34,783 bases of DNA, taken from contig DAHXOA010000041.1 of assembly GCA_027365145.1 (NCBI GenBank), positions 1 to 34,783 on the forward strand. Reading direction: 5' to 3'. Positions within the stretch are counted from its first letter, which is position 1. Each line of letters opens with the position of its first letter. The translations under genes and the position numbers were made by a program. The DNA is from Acidimicrobiaceae bacterium (GTDB lineage Bacteria; Actinomycetota; Acidimicrobiia; Acidimicrobiales; RAAP-2). Shown in pieces: positions 25,775 through 34,783 of the stretch. The notes beneath the pieces are model-generated. The model was not told where the DNA came from. It saw only the letters and a list, made by a program, of their open reading frames with translations, and made no database searches.

Positions 25775-28045
25775 TCAGCTCTTGAACAGGAACTCGGCGT
25801 CGTCGTCGTCGATGAAGATCCGGACCTCCTCTTCCAGCAGCTCCCAGGTGGCAGGTCCACGCTCGCCGGCGACCACGGACCGCGCACCCTCCGCCGCCGC
25901 CACCACCAGGTCTCGGTCCCCGGTGACGGACGCCAACCGGAGGTCGCTCCTCCCCTTCTGCCGGGCACCCAGGATGGTGCCCTCGCCGCGCTGGGAGAGG
26001 TCGATCTCGGCCAGCTCGAAGCCGTCGTTGCTGCGCTCGAGGGCGTGCAGGCGCGCCTTCGCCTCGGGCGATCGGCTGGTGGACAGCAGGTAGCACCACG
26101 ACCGATCCCCCCCTCGCCCGACCCTGCCCCGCAGCTGGTGGAGCTGGGCGATCCCGAAGTGGTCGGCGTCCTCGATGACCATGACCGTCGCCTCCGGGAC
26201 GTCGACCCCGACCTCGATCACGGTGGTGGCCACGAGCACGTCGAGCGACCCGGCCCTGAAGGCCGCCATCACCTGCTCCTTCTCCGTCGAGCGGAGCTGG
26301 CCGTGGAGCAGGCCCAACCGCAGCCCAGCCAGCTCCCCGTCGGCCAACCTCGCCATCTCATCGGTGACCGATGCCGCTTCCACGAGCTCGGAGCCTTCGA
26401 CGAGCGGGCAGACCACGAACGCGCGGCGGCCGGCGGCCACCTCGGAGCGGACCCGCCCCCACGCCCGCTTCACCGCCGCCGGTGTGCGCGCCCACTCGGT
26501 GGTGACCGGCTGGCGGCCGGGCGGCAGCTCGTCGACCACGGTCATGTCGAGATCGCCGAAGACCACCATCGCCGCTGTCCGGGGGATAGGTGTCGCCGTC
26601 ATGACGAGGAGGTCGGGATCCAGACCCCGTCCGCCCGGTGCGTGCCCCTTCGCCCGGAGTGCCGCCCGCTGCTCCACGCCGAATCGATGCTGCTCGTCGA
26701 TCACGGCCACACCGAGCGCGGCGAAGACGACGGACTCCTCGAGCAGCGCGTGGGTGCCGACAAGAAGGTCGACCGTGCCGGCAGCCACGCCTCCGAGGAT
26801 GGCAGCGCGGGCCTTCGCCGGCGTGCGACTGGTGAGCACCTCCAACCGTGGCGGCCGGGCGCCTCCCAGCACCTCGGGGTCGGCGACGGTGAGCCCGGAC
26901 AGCATCTGGCGGATGCCGAGCGCGTGCTGGTCGGCCAGGACCTCGGTGGGCGCCATGAGGGCACCCTGGTACCCACCCTGGACGGCGACGAGGAGGGCGG
27001 CCAGCGCCACCACGGTCTTTCCCGCGCCCACGTCCCCCTGGAGCAACCGGTGCATCGGGAGCTCGCCGGCCAGGTCGGCGCAGATGGCGTCGATGGCCCG
27101 GCGCTGGGCGCCCGTCGGCTCGAAGGGGAGCTGGTCGAGGAAGCGGTCGACGAGGCTCGGCGCGCCGCCCGGGTCGCGGACGACGTGGGCGATCCCGCGG
27201 GCGTCCTGGCGCATCCTGGCCTTCTTCAGGGCCAACACCAGCTGGAGGCGCAACAGCTCGTCGAACGCCAGCCGCCGGCGGGACGGCTCCACGTCCTCGG
27301 GGGAGGCTGGCTGGTGGATGCCCCGCAGTGCGGTCGTCCGCCCGACGAGGCCGAGGTCGCCCCGCCAGCGATCGTCGACCGGGTCCGCCAGCTCCCCGGC
27401 GCGATCCAGCGCCTCGGCGACGTAACGGGCGATCCGCACCGAGGTGAGCCGGGACTTCTCCGAGAGGGGGTAGACCGGGTAGACCCTCCCGGCGAGGATC
27501 CCGCCGGGAGGGCCGCCGTGCCCGACGCCCCCGGGATCCCCTCCCCACCCTGAGCCGGCGACCGGCGACGACGGTGCCGGTCCCGGTCCCAGGACCTCGA
27601 CGGTCGGGCTCGCCATCTGGAGGACATCCCGGTAGCGCGTCACCTTCCCGTAGAACAGTGCCAGCATCCCCGCGGAAAGGGTGGAGACCCGCCACGGCTG
27701 GCCGAAGAAGACCACGCGGAGCGATCCCGACGCGTCGGTCACCTCCACTTCCACCCGGGAGATCCCCCGACCCCGCCGGGCGGCTCCCCCCGAGGACCGG
27801 ATACGGCGGACCTGACCCACCACGGACGCCGACTCCCCCTCGGTCAGGCGGTCCAGCGTGACGAGGTGGGAAGCGTCGACGTGCCGACGCGGGTAGTGGG
27901 TGAGCAGATCGAGAACCGTCGCGATCCCGAGCGCACCGAGCTCGCCTTCGGCCACCGTGCCCACACCCCGGAGCACACCGACCGGGATCCCGGCCAGCTG
28001 GCGCAACCGGCGACCGGGAACTCCTCCCCCAGGAGCGGCGTTCAT
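25775..28045 (-). CDS. recG: ATP-dependent DNA helicase RecG
   Basis: LLQGDVGAGKTVVALAALL, APTEVLADQHA, VIDEQHRFGVEQRAAL, MTATPIPRTAAMVVFGDLDMTVVDELPPGRQPV, HGQLRSTEKEQVMAAFRAGSLDVLVATTVIEVGVDVPEATVMVIEDADHFGIAQLHQLRGRVGRG. Confidence 0.98.
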   Translation of the reverse strand: MNAAPGGGVPGRRLRQLAGIPVGVLRGVGTVAEGELGALGIATVLDLLTHYPRRHVDASHLVTLDRLTEGESASVVGQVRRIRSSGGAARRGRGISRVEVEVTDASGSLRVVFFGQPWRVSTLSAGMLALFYGKVTRYRDVLQMASPTVEVLGPGPAPSSPVAGSGWGGDPGGVGHGGPPGGILAGRVYPVYPLSEKSRLTSVRIARYVAEALDRAGELADPVDDRWRGDLGLVGRTTALRGIHQPASPEDVEPSRRRLAFDELLRLQLVLALKKARMRQDARGIAHVVRDPGGAPSLVDRFLDQLPFEPTGAQRRAIDAICADLAGELPMHRLLQGDVGAGKTVVALAALLVAVQGGYQGALMAPTEVLADQHALGIRQMLSGLTVADPEVLGGARPPRLEVLTSRTPAKARAAILGGVAAGTVDLLVGTHALLEESVVFAALGVAVIDEQHRFGVEQRAALRAKGHAPGGRGLDPDLLVMTATPIPRTAAMVVFGDLDMTVVDELPPGRQPVTTEWARTPAAVKRAWGRVRSEVAAGRRAFVVCPLVEGSELVEAASVTDEMARLADGELAGLRLGLLHGQLRSTEKEQVMAAFRAGSLDVLVATTVIEVGVDVPEATVMVIEDADHFGIAQLHQLRGRVGRGGDRSWCYLLSTSRSPEAKARLHALERSNDGFELAEIDLSQRGEGTILGARQKGRSDLRLASVTGDRDLVVAAAEGARSVVAGERGPATWELLEEEVRIFIDDDDAEFLFKS

Positions 28046-28073
28046 GCGGCAGGCGGGCTCATCTGGTGGGCGG

Positions 28074-28105
28074 GCTCACTCGATGGAGAGCTCACTCGAT
28101 GGAGA
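28074..28105. repeat. Perfect 16-bp tandem duplication spanning the fakA-like stop codon
   Basis: gctcactcgatggaga at 28074-28089 and 28090-28105, identical. Confidence 0.97.
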
Positions 28106-29957
28106 ACAGGTAGGGGTAGAGCGGCTGCCCGCCGTGATGGACCTCGATGTCCACGTCCGGCCAGTGTTCGTGGAGCCATTCGGTCAGACGGCGGGTGTCC
28201 GCCGCCGTCGACGCCTCTCCCTCGAAGATCGTGACCAGGTTGTGCCCTGGCTCGACGAGCAGGTCGAGGAGCCTGCACCCAGCGTCGCTCGGCGCCGGGG
28301 ACACGACCTGGATCCCCGCCCGCGAGATGCCCAGCCAGTCCCCTGCTCGGATCGGCCCATACGGACCATCGGCGTTCCTGACGGCCCTCGTCACCTCCCC
28401 CGGCACCACCCGGGCTGCCGACGCCTCCATCGCCGCTGCGTTGGCGTCCACGTGAGCGGCGGGGTCGTAGGCGAGCAGGGCAGCGAACCCCTCCACGATG
28501 GTCGCCGTCGGGATGATCCGCACCTGCTTGCTCGTGAGGGCGTCGACCCGGCCCGCCACGGCATGGATGTTGTCGTTGTTCGGGAGCACGATCACCTCGT
28601 CGGCATCGACCGCTTCCACAGCGTCCAGCATCTCGGCCGTCGACGGGTTCATCGACTGACCACCGGCGATCACCCGCTGCACGCCGAGGGACCTGAAGAT
28701 CCGTCCGATGCCCTCACCGGCGGCGACGGCGACGGCACCCGTCGTGCGACGGGGCCCCGGCGGGATGTCCGACGGTCCGGTCCCGGCCGTGCCCGCGGCC
28801 TCCCGCACCCAACGCTCCTCCTCGACCTGCTCGAGGAGGTCGGTCACGCGGATCGAATGCGGCCGCCCGGCGTCGATCGCCGCTTCGATCGCAGCGCCGA
28901 TGTCGTCGGTATGGATATGGCAGTTCCACAGGCCACCCCCCCCGACGACGACGATGGAGTCCCCCACGCCGGCCCAGACCTCCTTGAAGTGGGGGATCGT
29001 CTCGTCCGGGGCATCGAGGAGGTACATCACCTCGTAGCGCAGCTTGGCCAGCGTCGCCGTCGAACCGGCAGCGTCGCCACCGGAGTCCACCGCCGACCGG
29101 ACCGAACCCGTCGGGCCGCTGGCTACCGGAGGATCCCCGTCCGCCGGGACCGGTGGCGGTGGGAGCGGACTGCCGGCCACGACGTGCAACAGCGCGTCGA
29201 ACAGCAACAGGTACCCCGCCCCACCGGCGTCGACCACCCCGGCGTCGGCGAGCACGGCAAGGAGCTGGGGCGTCCGGGCCAGCGCGTCGGCAGCGCCGCC
29301 CTTCGCCGCCTGGACCACGTCGTAGAGCGACTTGCCCACCTCGGCCGCTTCGGTGGCGGCTTCGGCAGCTCCGCGTGCCACCGTGAGGATCGTTCCCTCG
29401 ACCGGGCGCATCACCGCCTCGCGCGCCAACCGATCGGCGGCGGCGAGCGCTCGGGCCAGTTCGGGCGCTCCGACGGCATCACCGGGCCGGCCCCCCGCAC
29501 CGTCACGCCCGTCACGCCCGTCGCCTCCGGTTCCCGGACGTGCCGCCTCGACGAACGCATCGGCAAGGCCCCGGAGGAGTTGGGACAAGATCACCCCCGA
29601 GTTTCCCCGTGCCCCCATCAGCGACCCGTGGGCGATCGCCTCGCAGATCTGGCCCATGGCAGGCGCCTTGCCCGAATCCGCCGGCACCCCGCCGTTACCG
29701 ACCCCGCCGTCGTTGCCGACCTCGCCGTCGCCCGGATCGCTTAAGGTCCGGTCGATCGCCGCCACGGTCGACTCGACGGTGAGCGCCATGTTGGTGCCGG
29801 TGTCGCCGTCGGGGACCGGGTAGACGTTGAGGCGGTTGATCGCCTCCCGATGCGCCTGGAGCACATCACGGTAGGAGACGATCACCGCCTGCACGTCAGC
29901 GGCGTCGAGCGCCTCCAGAGTGGTCACCGCCAGGATGCTAACCTTTTCCCGGTCCAC
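28092..29957 (-). CDS. DAK2-domain fatty-acid kinase subunit A-like protein (FakA/YloV family)
   Basis: [63 protein letters not shown], and C-terminal region [43 protein letters not shown]. Confidence 0.93.
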   Translation of the reverse strand: MDREKVSILAVTTLEALDAADVQAVIVSYRDVLQAHREAINRLNVYPVPDGDTGTNMALTVESTVAAIDRTLSDPGDGEVGNDGGVGNGGVPADSGKAPAMGQICEAIAHGSLMGARGNSGVILSQLLRGLADAFVEAARPGTGGDGRDGRDGAGGRPGDAVGAPELARALAAADRLAREAVMRPVEGTILTVARGAAEAATEAAEVGKSLYDVVQAAKGGAADALARTPQLLAVLADAGVVDAGGAGYLLLFDALLHVVAGSPLPPPPVPADGDPPVASGPTGSVRSAVDSGGDAAGSTATLAKLRYEVMYLLDAPDETIPHFKEVWAGVGDSIVVVGGGGLWNCHIHTDDIGAAIEAAIDAGRPHSIRVTDLLEQVEEERWVREAAGTAGTGPSDIPPGPRRTTGAVAVAAGEGIGRIFRSLGVQRVIAGGQSMNPSTAEMLDAVEAVDADEVIVLPNNDNIHAVAGRVDALTSKQVRIIPTATIVEGFAALLAYDPAAHVDANAAAMEASAARVVPGEVTRAVRNADGPYGPIRAGDWLGISRAGIQVVSPAPSDAGCRLLDLLVEPGHNLVTIFEGEASTAADTRRLTEWLHEHWPDVDIEVHHGGQPLYPYLFSIE

Positions 29958-29986
29958 GAGGAGCCCCGAGAGGAAGTCTGCGTACC

Positions 29987-30220
29987 ATGGCAGCGGTCTG
30001 TGACGTCTGCGGTAAAAAACCTTCGTTCGGCATGAGCGTCAGTCACTCCCATCGCCGCACGAAGCGTCGGTGGGACCCGAACATCCAGCGGGTCCGGGCC
30101 CTGGTCAGCGGGTCCCCCACCCACATCCACGCCTGCACCTCGTGCATCCGCTCGGGCAAGGTCACCAAGCCCCCGGCCCGCCAGATTCCCCAAGCGACGC
30201 CGGAGGCTCGCGTGCGATGA
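29987..30220 (+). CDS. rpmB: 50S ribosomal protein L28
   Basis: [39 protein letters not shown]... [11 protein letters not shown]; two CxxC pairs. Confidence 0.97.
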   Translation: MAAVCDVCGKKPSFGMSVSHSHRRTKRRWDPNIQRVRALVSGSPTHIHACTSCIRSGKVTKPPARQIPQATPEARVR

Positions 30221-30314
30221 GGCGGTTGTCACCGGGTGGAACCGTCGGCGCGCCCGTCCGGGCAAGTCACCCGACAGTCCTCCCGGCCCCGATCTTCTGA
30301 TCCGCACTCCCAGC

Positions 30315-30343
30315 GCTCTGGGAAGCGGGTGCTCTGGGAAGCG
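30315..30343. repeat. Direct repeat gctctgggaagcg, 16-bp period
   Basis: gctctgggaagcg at 30315-30327 and 30331-30343. Confidence 0.9.
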
Positions 30344-30416
30344 AACCCGCCGTTCTCCCCTCTTCTCTCCTCCCGGAGCGTTACCCGGGTCCGATCAGGA
30401 TTGGATCGCCATCCGC

Positions 30417-30505
30417 GACCGGCTTGTTGAGAAGATTGCCCCCCATCGAGCCGTGGAAGTCGGCGCGCCCGTAGTCGAACACGCCACCGCTACCCGCCGG
30501 TAGCC
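30417..30505 (-). pseudogene. Degenerate fragment of a secreted repeat-domain protein (GGVFxxGxAxFxGSxGGxxLNKPV unit)
   Basis: Minus-strand GSGGVFDYGRADFHGSMGGNLLNKPV resembles the YWLVASDGGVFxFGDAxFxGSxGGxxLNKPV repeat of actinobacterial exoproteins. GYRRVA (cf. GYWLVA) lies just upstream in a shifted frame. Confidence 0.55.
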
Positions 30506-30824
30506 CGTCGCCGGCACGGTCACCGACGGCGGAGCGGGAACGCCGTCGCGGCCGAGAAGGGTGGGACCGGGTCCTGATCCTCAGCGTCGTCGCGAGCACC
30601 TCCGGCTGTCGTGGCCCGTTCACCGTGCCGGCATCTGCGGTCGGACACCCACACACCCACACCCGACACGGTGCCCGACCGGTCGGACCCCATCAGGAGC
30701 GGTGTTTAGCGGTGATAGCTGTCGGCTCGGACTGACGTACTGGGACTATGCGCACACCGGTATTCGAGCTACCTGCGATCGGGCGACGCGGCGCCGCGTG
30801 TACTGCGGCGGTATCGCGTCGATC

Positions 30825-30868
30825 TCCAAGGAACCTCCAAGGAAGATCCATGACCTTTCCAAGGTGGG
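30825..30868 (+). promoter_or_regulatory. Four 11-bp phased direct repeats, candidate OmpR/PhoB-family response-regulator operator
   Basis: TCCAAGGAACC TCCAAGGAAGA TCCATGACCTT TCCAAGGTGGG at 30825, 30836, 30847, 30858; 110 bp upstream of the efflux operon ATG. Confidence 0.6.
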
Positions 30869-30978
30869 TGACGTGTACTCGCAGCACTGCGGGGACCGAG
30901 AGCGCCTCGGAAACCCGGAGGGCGAGGCCTACGAGCCCCGCCGCTCGATCCCCCAGACTCAGGTGCCGAGGAGACGTG

Positions 30979-32213
30979 ATGGACGCCAAACACCGACGGT
31001 GGTCGAAGAAATGGACGATCGTGGTCGTGGCCGTGGTCGTGGTGGCCGGCGGCGGTGTGGGGCTGTGGCTCGGGACCCGGTCCTCGTCGCCTGCTGCTGC
31101 TGCCACCACCGAGACCGAGGCCGTCACCACCGGTACCATCTCCGAGAGCGTCTCGGCCACCGGGACCCTGGAGCCGGCCACCGAGGCGAACCTCGACTTC
31201 GGGACCTCCGGAACCGTCGATGCGGTCGATGTCACCGTCGGCCAGAAGGTCACCGCAGGACAGACCGTGGCCACCTTGGACACCACTACGCTCACCGCCT
31301 CGGTGGCCGTGGCCCAGGCCACCGTGTCCTCAGACGAGTCCAAGCTGGCCACCGACGAGGCCGACGACGCGTCGAGCTCGCAGATCGCCGCCGACAACGC
31401 CGCCGTTGCCTCGGCGGAGACCCAGTTGACCAGCGCCAACCAGGCGCTCGCCGATGCCACGCTCACCTCCACAATCGCCGGGACCGTGGCGGAGGTGAAC
31501 CTCACCGTCGGCCAACAGGTGTCCGGGACCGCAGCATCGTCGGGCGCCTCGGCGTCGTCGGCAGCCGCTGCGACCGGGGCGGGAGCGGGCGGTGCCGGAG
31601 GGTTCGGCGGTTCGGCGGCCGGCACCGGATCGGCGTCGACGGCCACCACGGCTACCGCCCAGATCGAGGTGATCTCCACTGGCTCCTATATCGTGAACAC
31701 CACCGTCGACGACACCGAGGTGGGCGAGATCGCCGACGGAGACCAGGCGACCATCACGCTGAGCGGAGCGACGACCCCGGTGTACGGCACCGTGGGATCG
31801 ATCGGGCTCCTGGCGACGAGCACGTCCGGCGTGGCGTCGTTCCCGGTCGTGATCGACGTGACGGGAGACCCCTCCGGGCTCTACGGGGGCATCAGCGCCA
31901 CCGTCACCATCATCTACAAGGAGCTCCAGGACGTCGTCATCGTCCCCACCGCCGCCATCCACTACTCCGGGAGCTCGGCCACGGTCGACGTGGTCGACGG
32001 GTCGAAGCAGGAGCCCCGCACGGTGACCGTCGGGACCACCTCCGGTGCGGAGAGCCAGATCACCTCGGGTCTCCAGGTCGGAGAGAAGATCTCCATCCCC
32101 GTGATCCGCTTCGCGCTGCCGTCCGGGGCAGCCAAGGGCGCTGCCGCCGGGGGGCTCGGCGGCAGGGGCGGCGGGGGCTTCGGGGGCTTCGGGGGCGGCG
32201 GGGGCTTCGGCGG

Positions 32214-32217
<4 letters not shown>
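30979..32217 (+). CDS. MacA/HlyD-type periplasmic adaptor (membrane fusion) protein
   Basis: ATG at 30979 after gaggag. N-terminal TM segment KWTIVVVAVVVVAGGGVGLWLG, lipoyl half-motifs GTVDAVDVTVGQKVTAGQTVATLD and GTVAEVNLTVGQQVSG, GLYGGISATVTIIYKELQDVVIVPTAAI. Gly-rich C-terminus. Confidence 0.9.
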
Positions 32218-33103
<886 letters not shown>

Positions 33104-33107
<4 letters not shown>

Positions 33108-34330
33108 ACTGGCTGGAGACCTTGCGCACCGGTTTGGAGGCCACCGTCACCCATCGGCTCCGATCGGGCCTCACCGTGCTCGGCATTCTCATCGGTATCG
33201 CCGCCGTGATCCTGACCGTCGGGCTGGGGGAAGGGGCGCAGAACCAGGTGGCGTCGGAGATCTCCTCGCTCGGCTCGAACCTGCTCACCATCACCCCGGG
33301 GAGCTCGACGTCGTCCACCGGCGTTCGGGGTGGGCTCGGGACGGCCACGACGCTCACCATGGGCGATGCGACGGCGCTCGCTTCCCACACAGTTGCGCCC
33401 GACATCGCCGCGGTCGCGCCCACGACGTCGGTCTCCGAGGTGCTGACGGCGGGGACGAGTACCTGGACCACGTCGGTCGTGGGCACGAGCCCGGCGTGGC
33501 TGAGCGTGCGCGACGAGACCGTCGCCGAGGGGCGGTTCATCACCACCAACGACGTCGCCGATCACGCCATGGTCACGGTGCTGGCATCGACGACATCCGA
33601 GGAGCTCTTCGGCTTCCGTGATCCGGTCGGTCAGACCGTCGACGTCGGCGGCACACCGATGACGGTGGTCGGGGTACTGGCATCGGTCGGCGACTCCTCG
33701 ACCACCAACGAGGACGACCAGGCGGTCGTCCCGATCACCACCGCCCAGGACGTGCTCTCCGGCGGCAGCGACGTGGTCCAGGACATCCTCGTGTCTTCGA
33801 CCTCGTCGGGCACCCTCTCCGGCGCCTACCAGGAAGCCGACGCGGAGCTCCTCGCCCTGCACCACATCACCTCTCCCGCCAATGCCGACTTCACGATCGA
33901 GTCACAGCAACAGGTGCTCTCGACCGCAACATCGGTCGACAAGACCCTCACTGTGCTCCTCGGCGGGATCGCCGGGATCTCCCTCCTCGTCGGTGGCATA
34001 GGGGTCATGAACATCATGCTGGTGTCGGTGACCGAGCGGATCCGGGAGATCGGGCTCCGCAAGGCACTGGGCGCGACCCCGAGCATCATCCGGCGGCAGT
34101 TCCTCGTCGAGGCGTCGGTGTTAGGGCTGGTCGGTGGCGTCCTCGGGGCCGGTCTCGGTCTCCTCGGGGCGGTGGTCCTCCCCCACTTCATCTCGGACCC
34201 GATCGCCATCTCACCGGTCGCCATCGTGGGGTCCATCGTCATCGCCATCTGCATCGGCATCCTCTTCGGTGTCTATCCGGCCAGCCGGGCGGCACGCCTG
34301 GCACCGATCGATGCCCTACGGAGCGAGTAG
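33104..34330 (+). CDS. MacB-type ABC transporter permease (FtsX-like)
   Basis: GTG overlaps the ATPase stop (GTGA). LRSGLTVLGILIGIAAVILTVGLGEGAQNQV, ISLLVGGIGVMNIMLVSVTERIREIGLRKALGATPSIIRRQFLVEASVLGLVGGVLGAGLG, FGVYPASRAARLAPIDALRSE. Confidence 0.96.
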
Positions 34331-34435
34331 CGATGCCGGACCACAGGACCGACCCGCGTTCCACTGGGGCACCAGCGTCTGCAGAGACCGCTGGGCGTAC
34401 CCACACATGCACTACCTCACCGTAAGGAGCACGAG

Positions 34436-34783
34436 ATGGCGAAGCACGCGATGGGAGCCACAGGGCGGCGTTACCGGATCCCGGGCACTCGTCACCTCGT
34501 TGGCCTGCCGGTCCTGGCCACCTGTGCCGTCGTCCTCGCGGCGTGCGGCGGGGGGTCCACCACCACGAGCGCCACGACCAAGACCGGGAGCAGCGCGCCT
34601 GGGCACAGCTCCTCCGCTCCCAGGGGAACTGCGATACCGGGAACGTCCGGGACGCTCGCTGCCATCGACGGCACCTCCCTCGAGGTGCAGAACCCCGCGA
34701 GTGGGCAGACCACCGTCACCTACACGCCGACGACGACGTTCTCCCAGACGGTGCCCGCGTCACTTGCGAACGTGACCGTCGGT
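34436..34783 (+). CDS. Putative lipoprotein, DUF5666-like (3' truncated by window edge)
   Basis: ATG at 34436 after aaggag. MAKHAMGATGRRYRIPGTRHLVGLPVLATCAVVLAACGGGSTTTSATTKTG...SGTLAAIDGTSLEVQNPASGQTTVTYTPTTTFSQTVPASLANVTVG, open to the window end. Lipobox LAAC. Missing from the ORF track. Confidence 0.82.
   Translation, partial: MAKHAMGATGRRYRIPGTRHLVGLPVLATCAVVLAACGGGSTTTSATTKTGSSAPGHSSSAPRGTAIPGTSGTLAAIDGTSLEVQNPASGQTTVTYTPTTTFSQTVPASLANVTVG

Noticed and set aside
26045-27553. 502-aa plus-strand ORF antisense to recG
   Set aside because: Antisense mirror of RecG codons, no motif.
30308-30323. TCCCAG-CGCT-CTGGGA hairpin after rpmB as a terminator
   Set aside because: Only a 6-bp stem, and it overlaps the 16-bp-period repeat that explains the sequence; no T-run follows.
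30561-32213. Upstream extension of the ABC ATPase ORF (848 aa)
   Set aside because: The region is covered by the adaptor protein in another frame; the ATG at 32214 overlapping the adaptor stop gives a normal ATPase.
34372-34394. CCAGCG...CGCTGG hairpin after the permease gene as a terminator
   Set aside because: Stem only 6 bp with a long loop and no T-run; the following lipoprotein gene is probably in the same operon.

Overview
A 34.8-kb high-GC window whose gene content looks like an actinobacterial chromosome, possibly Acidimicrobiia (an inference from gene order and style). No replicon-type mobile element, CRISPR array, rRNA or tRNA was recognised. Most of it is a conserved housekeeping superoperon on the minus strand: fakA-like, recG, rsmD, coaD, DivIVA-like, DUF177, [secreted-protein cassette], rpmF, plsX, [globin plus inverted acyl-CoA dehydrogenase], acpP, rnc, mutM, smc, ftsY, ffh, rpsP, khpA-like, rimM, trmD, rplS, DUF2469, yraN. 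rpmB is divergent on the plus strand. The left flank carries an IclR-type regulator overlapping by ATGA with a CobS/CobT-like AAA+/VWA pair, followed by crotonase, alpha/beta hydrolase and CaiB-type genes. The right flank carries a MacA/MacB-type export operon and a truncated lipoprotein gene. Best leads: (1) four 11-bp phased direct repeats upstream of the export operon, resembling an OmpR/PhoB-type operator; (2) a secreted-protein gene with its own AT-rich upstream region and a strong hairpin, inserted between DUF177 and rpmF; (3) the IclR-CobS-CobT module without visible cobalamin genes; (4) a degenerate remnant of a GGVFxxGxAxFxGSxGGxxLNKPV secreted-repeat protein; (5) recurrent 16-bp tandem duplications at gene junctions; (6) an 18-bp perfect palindrome just upstream of rpmF. 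I did not find a convincing wholly new multi-gene system. All family calls are from reading motifs, with no database search.
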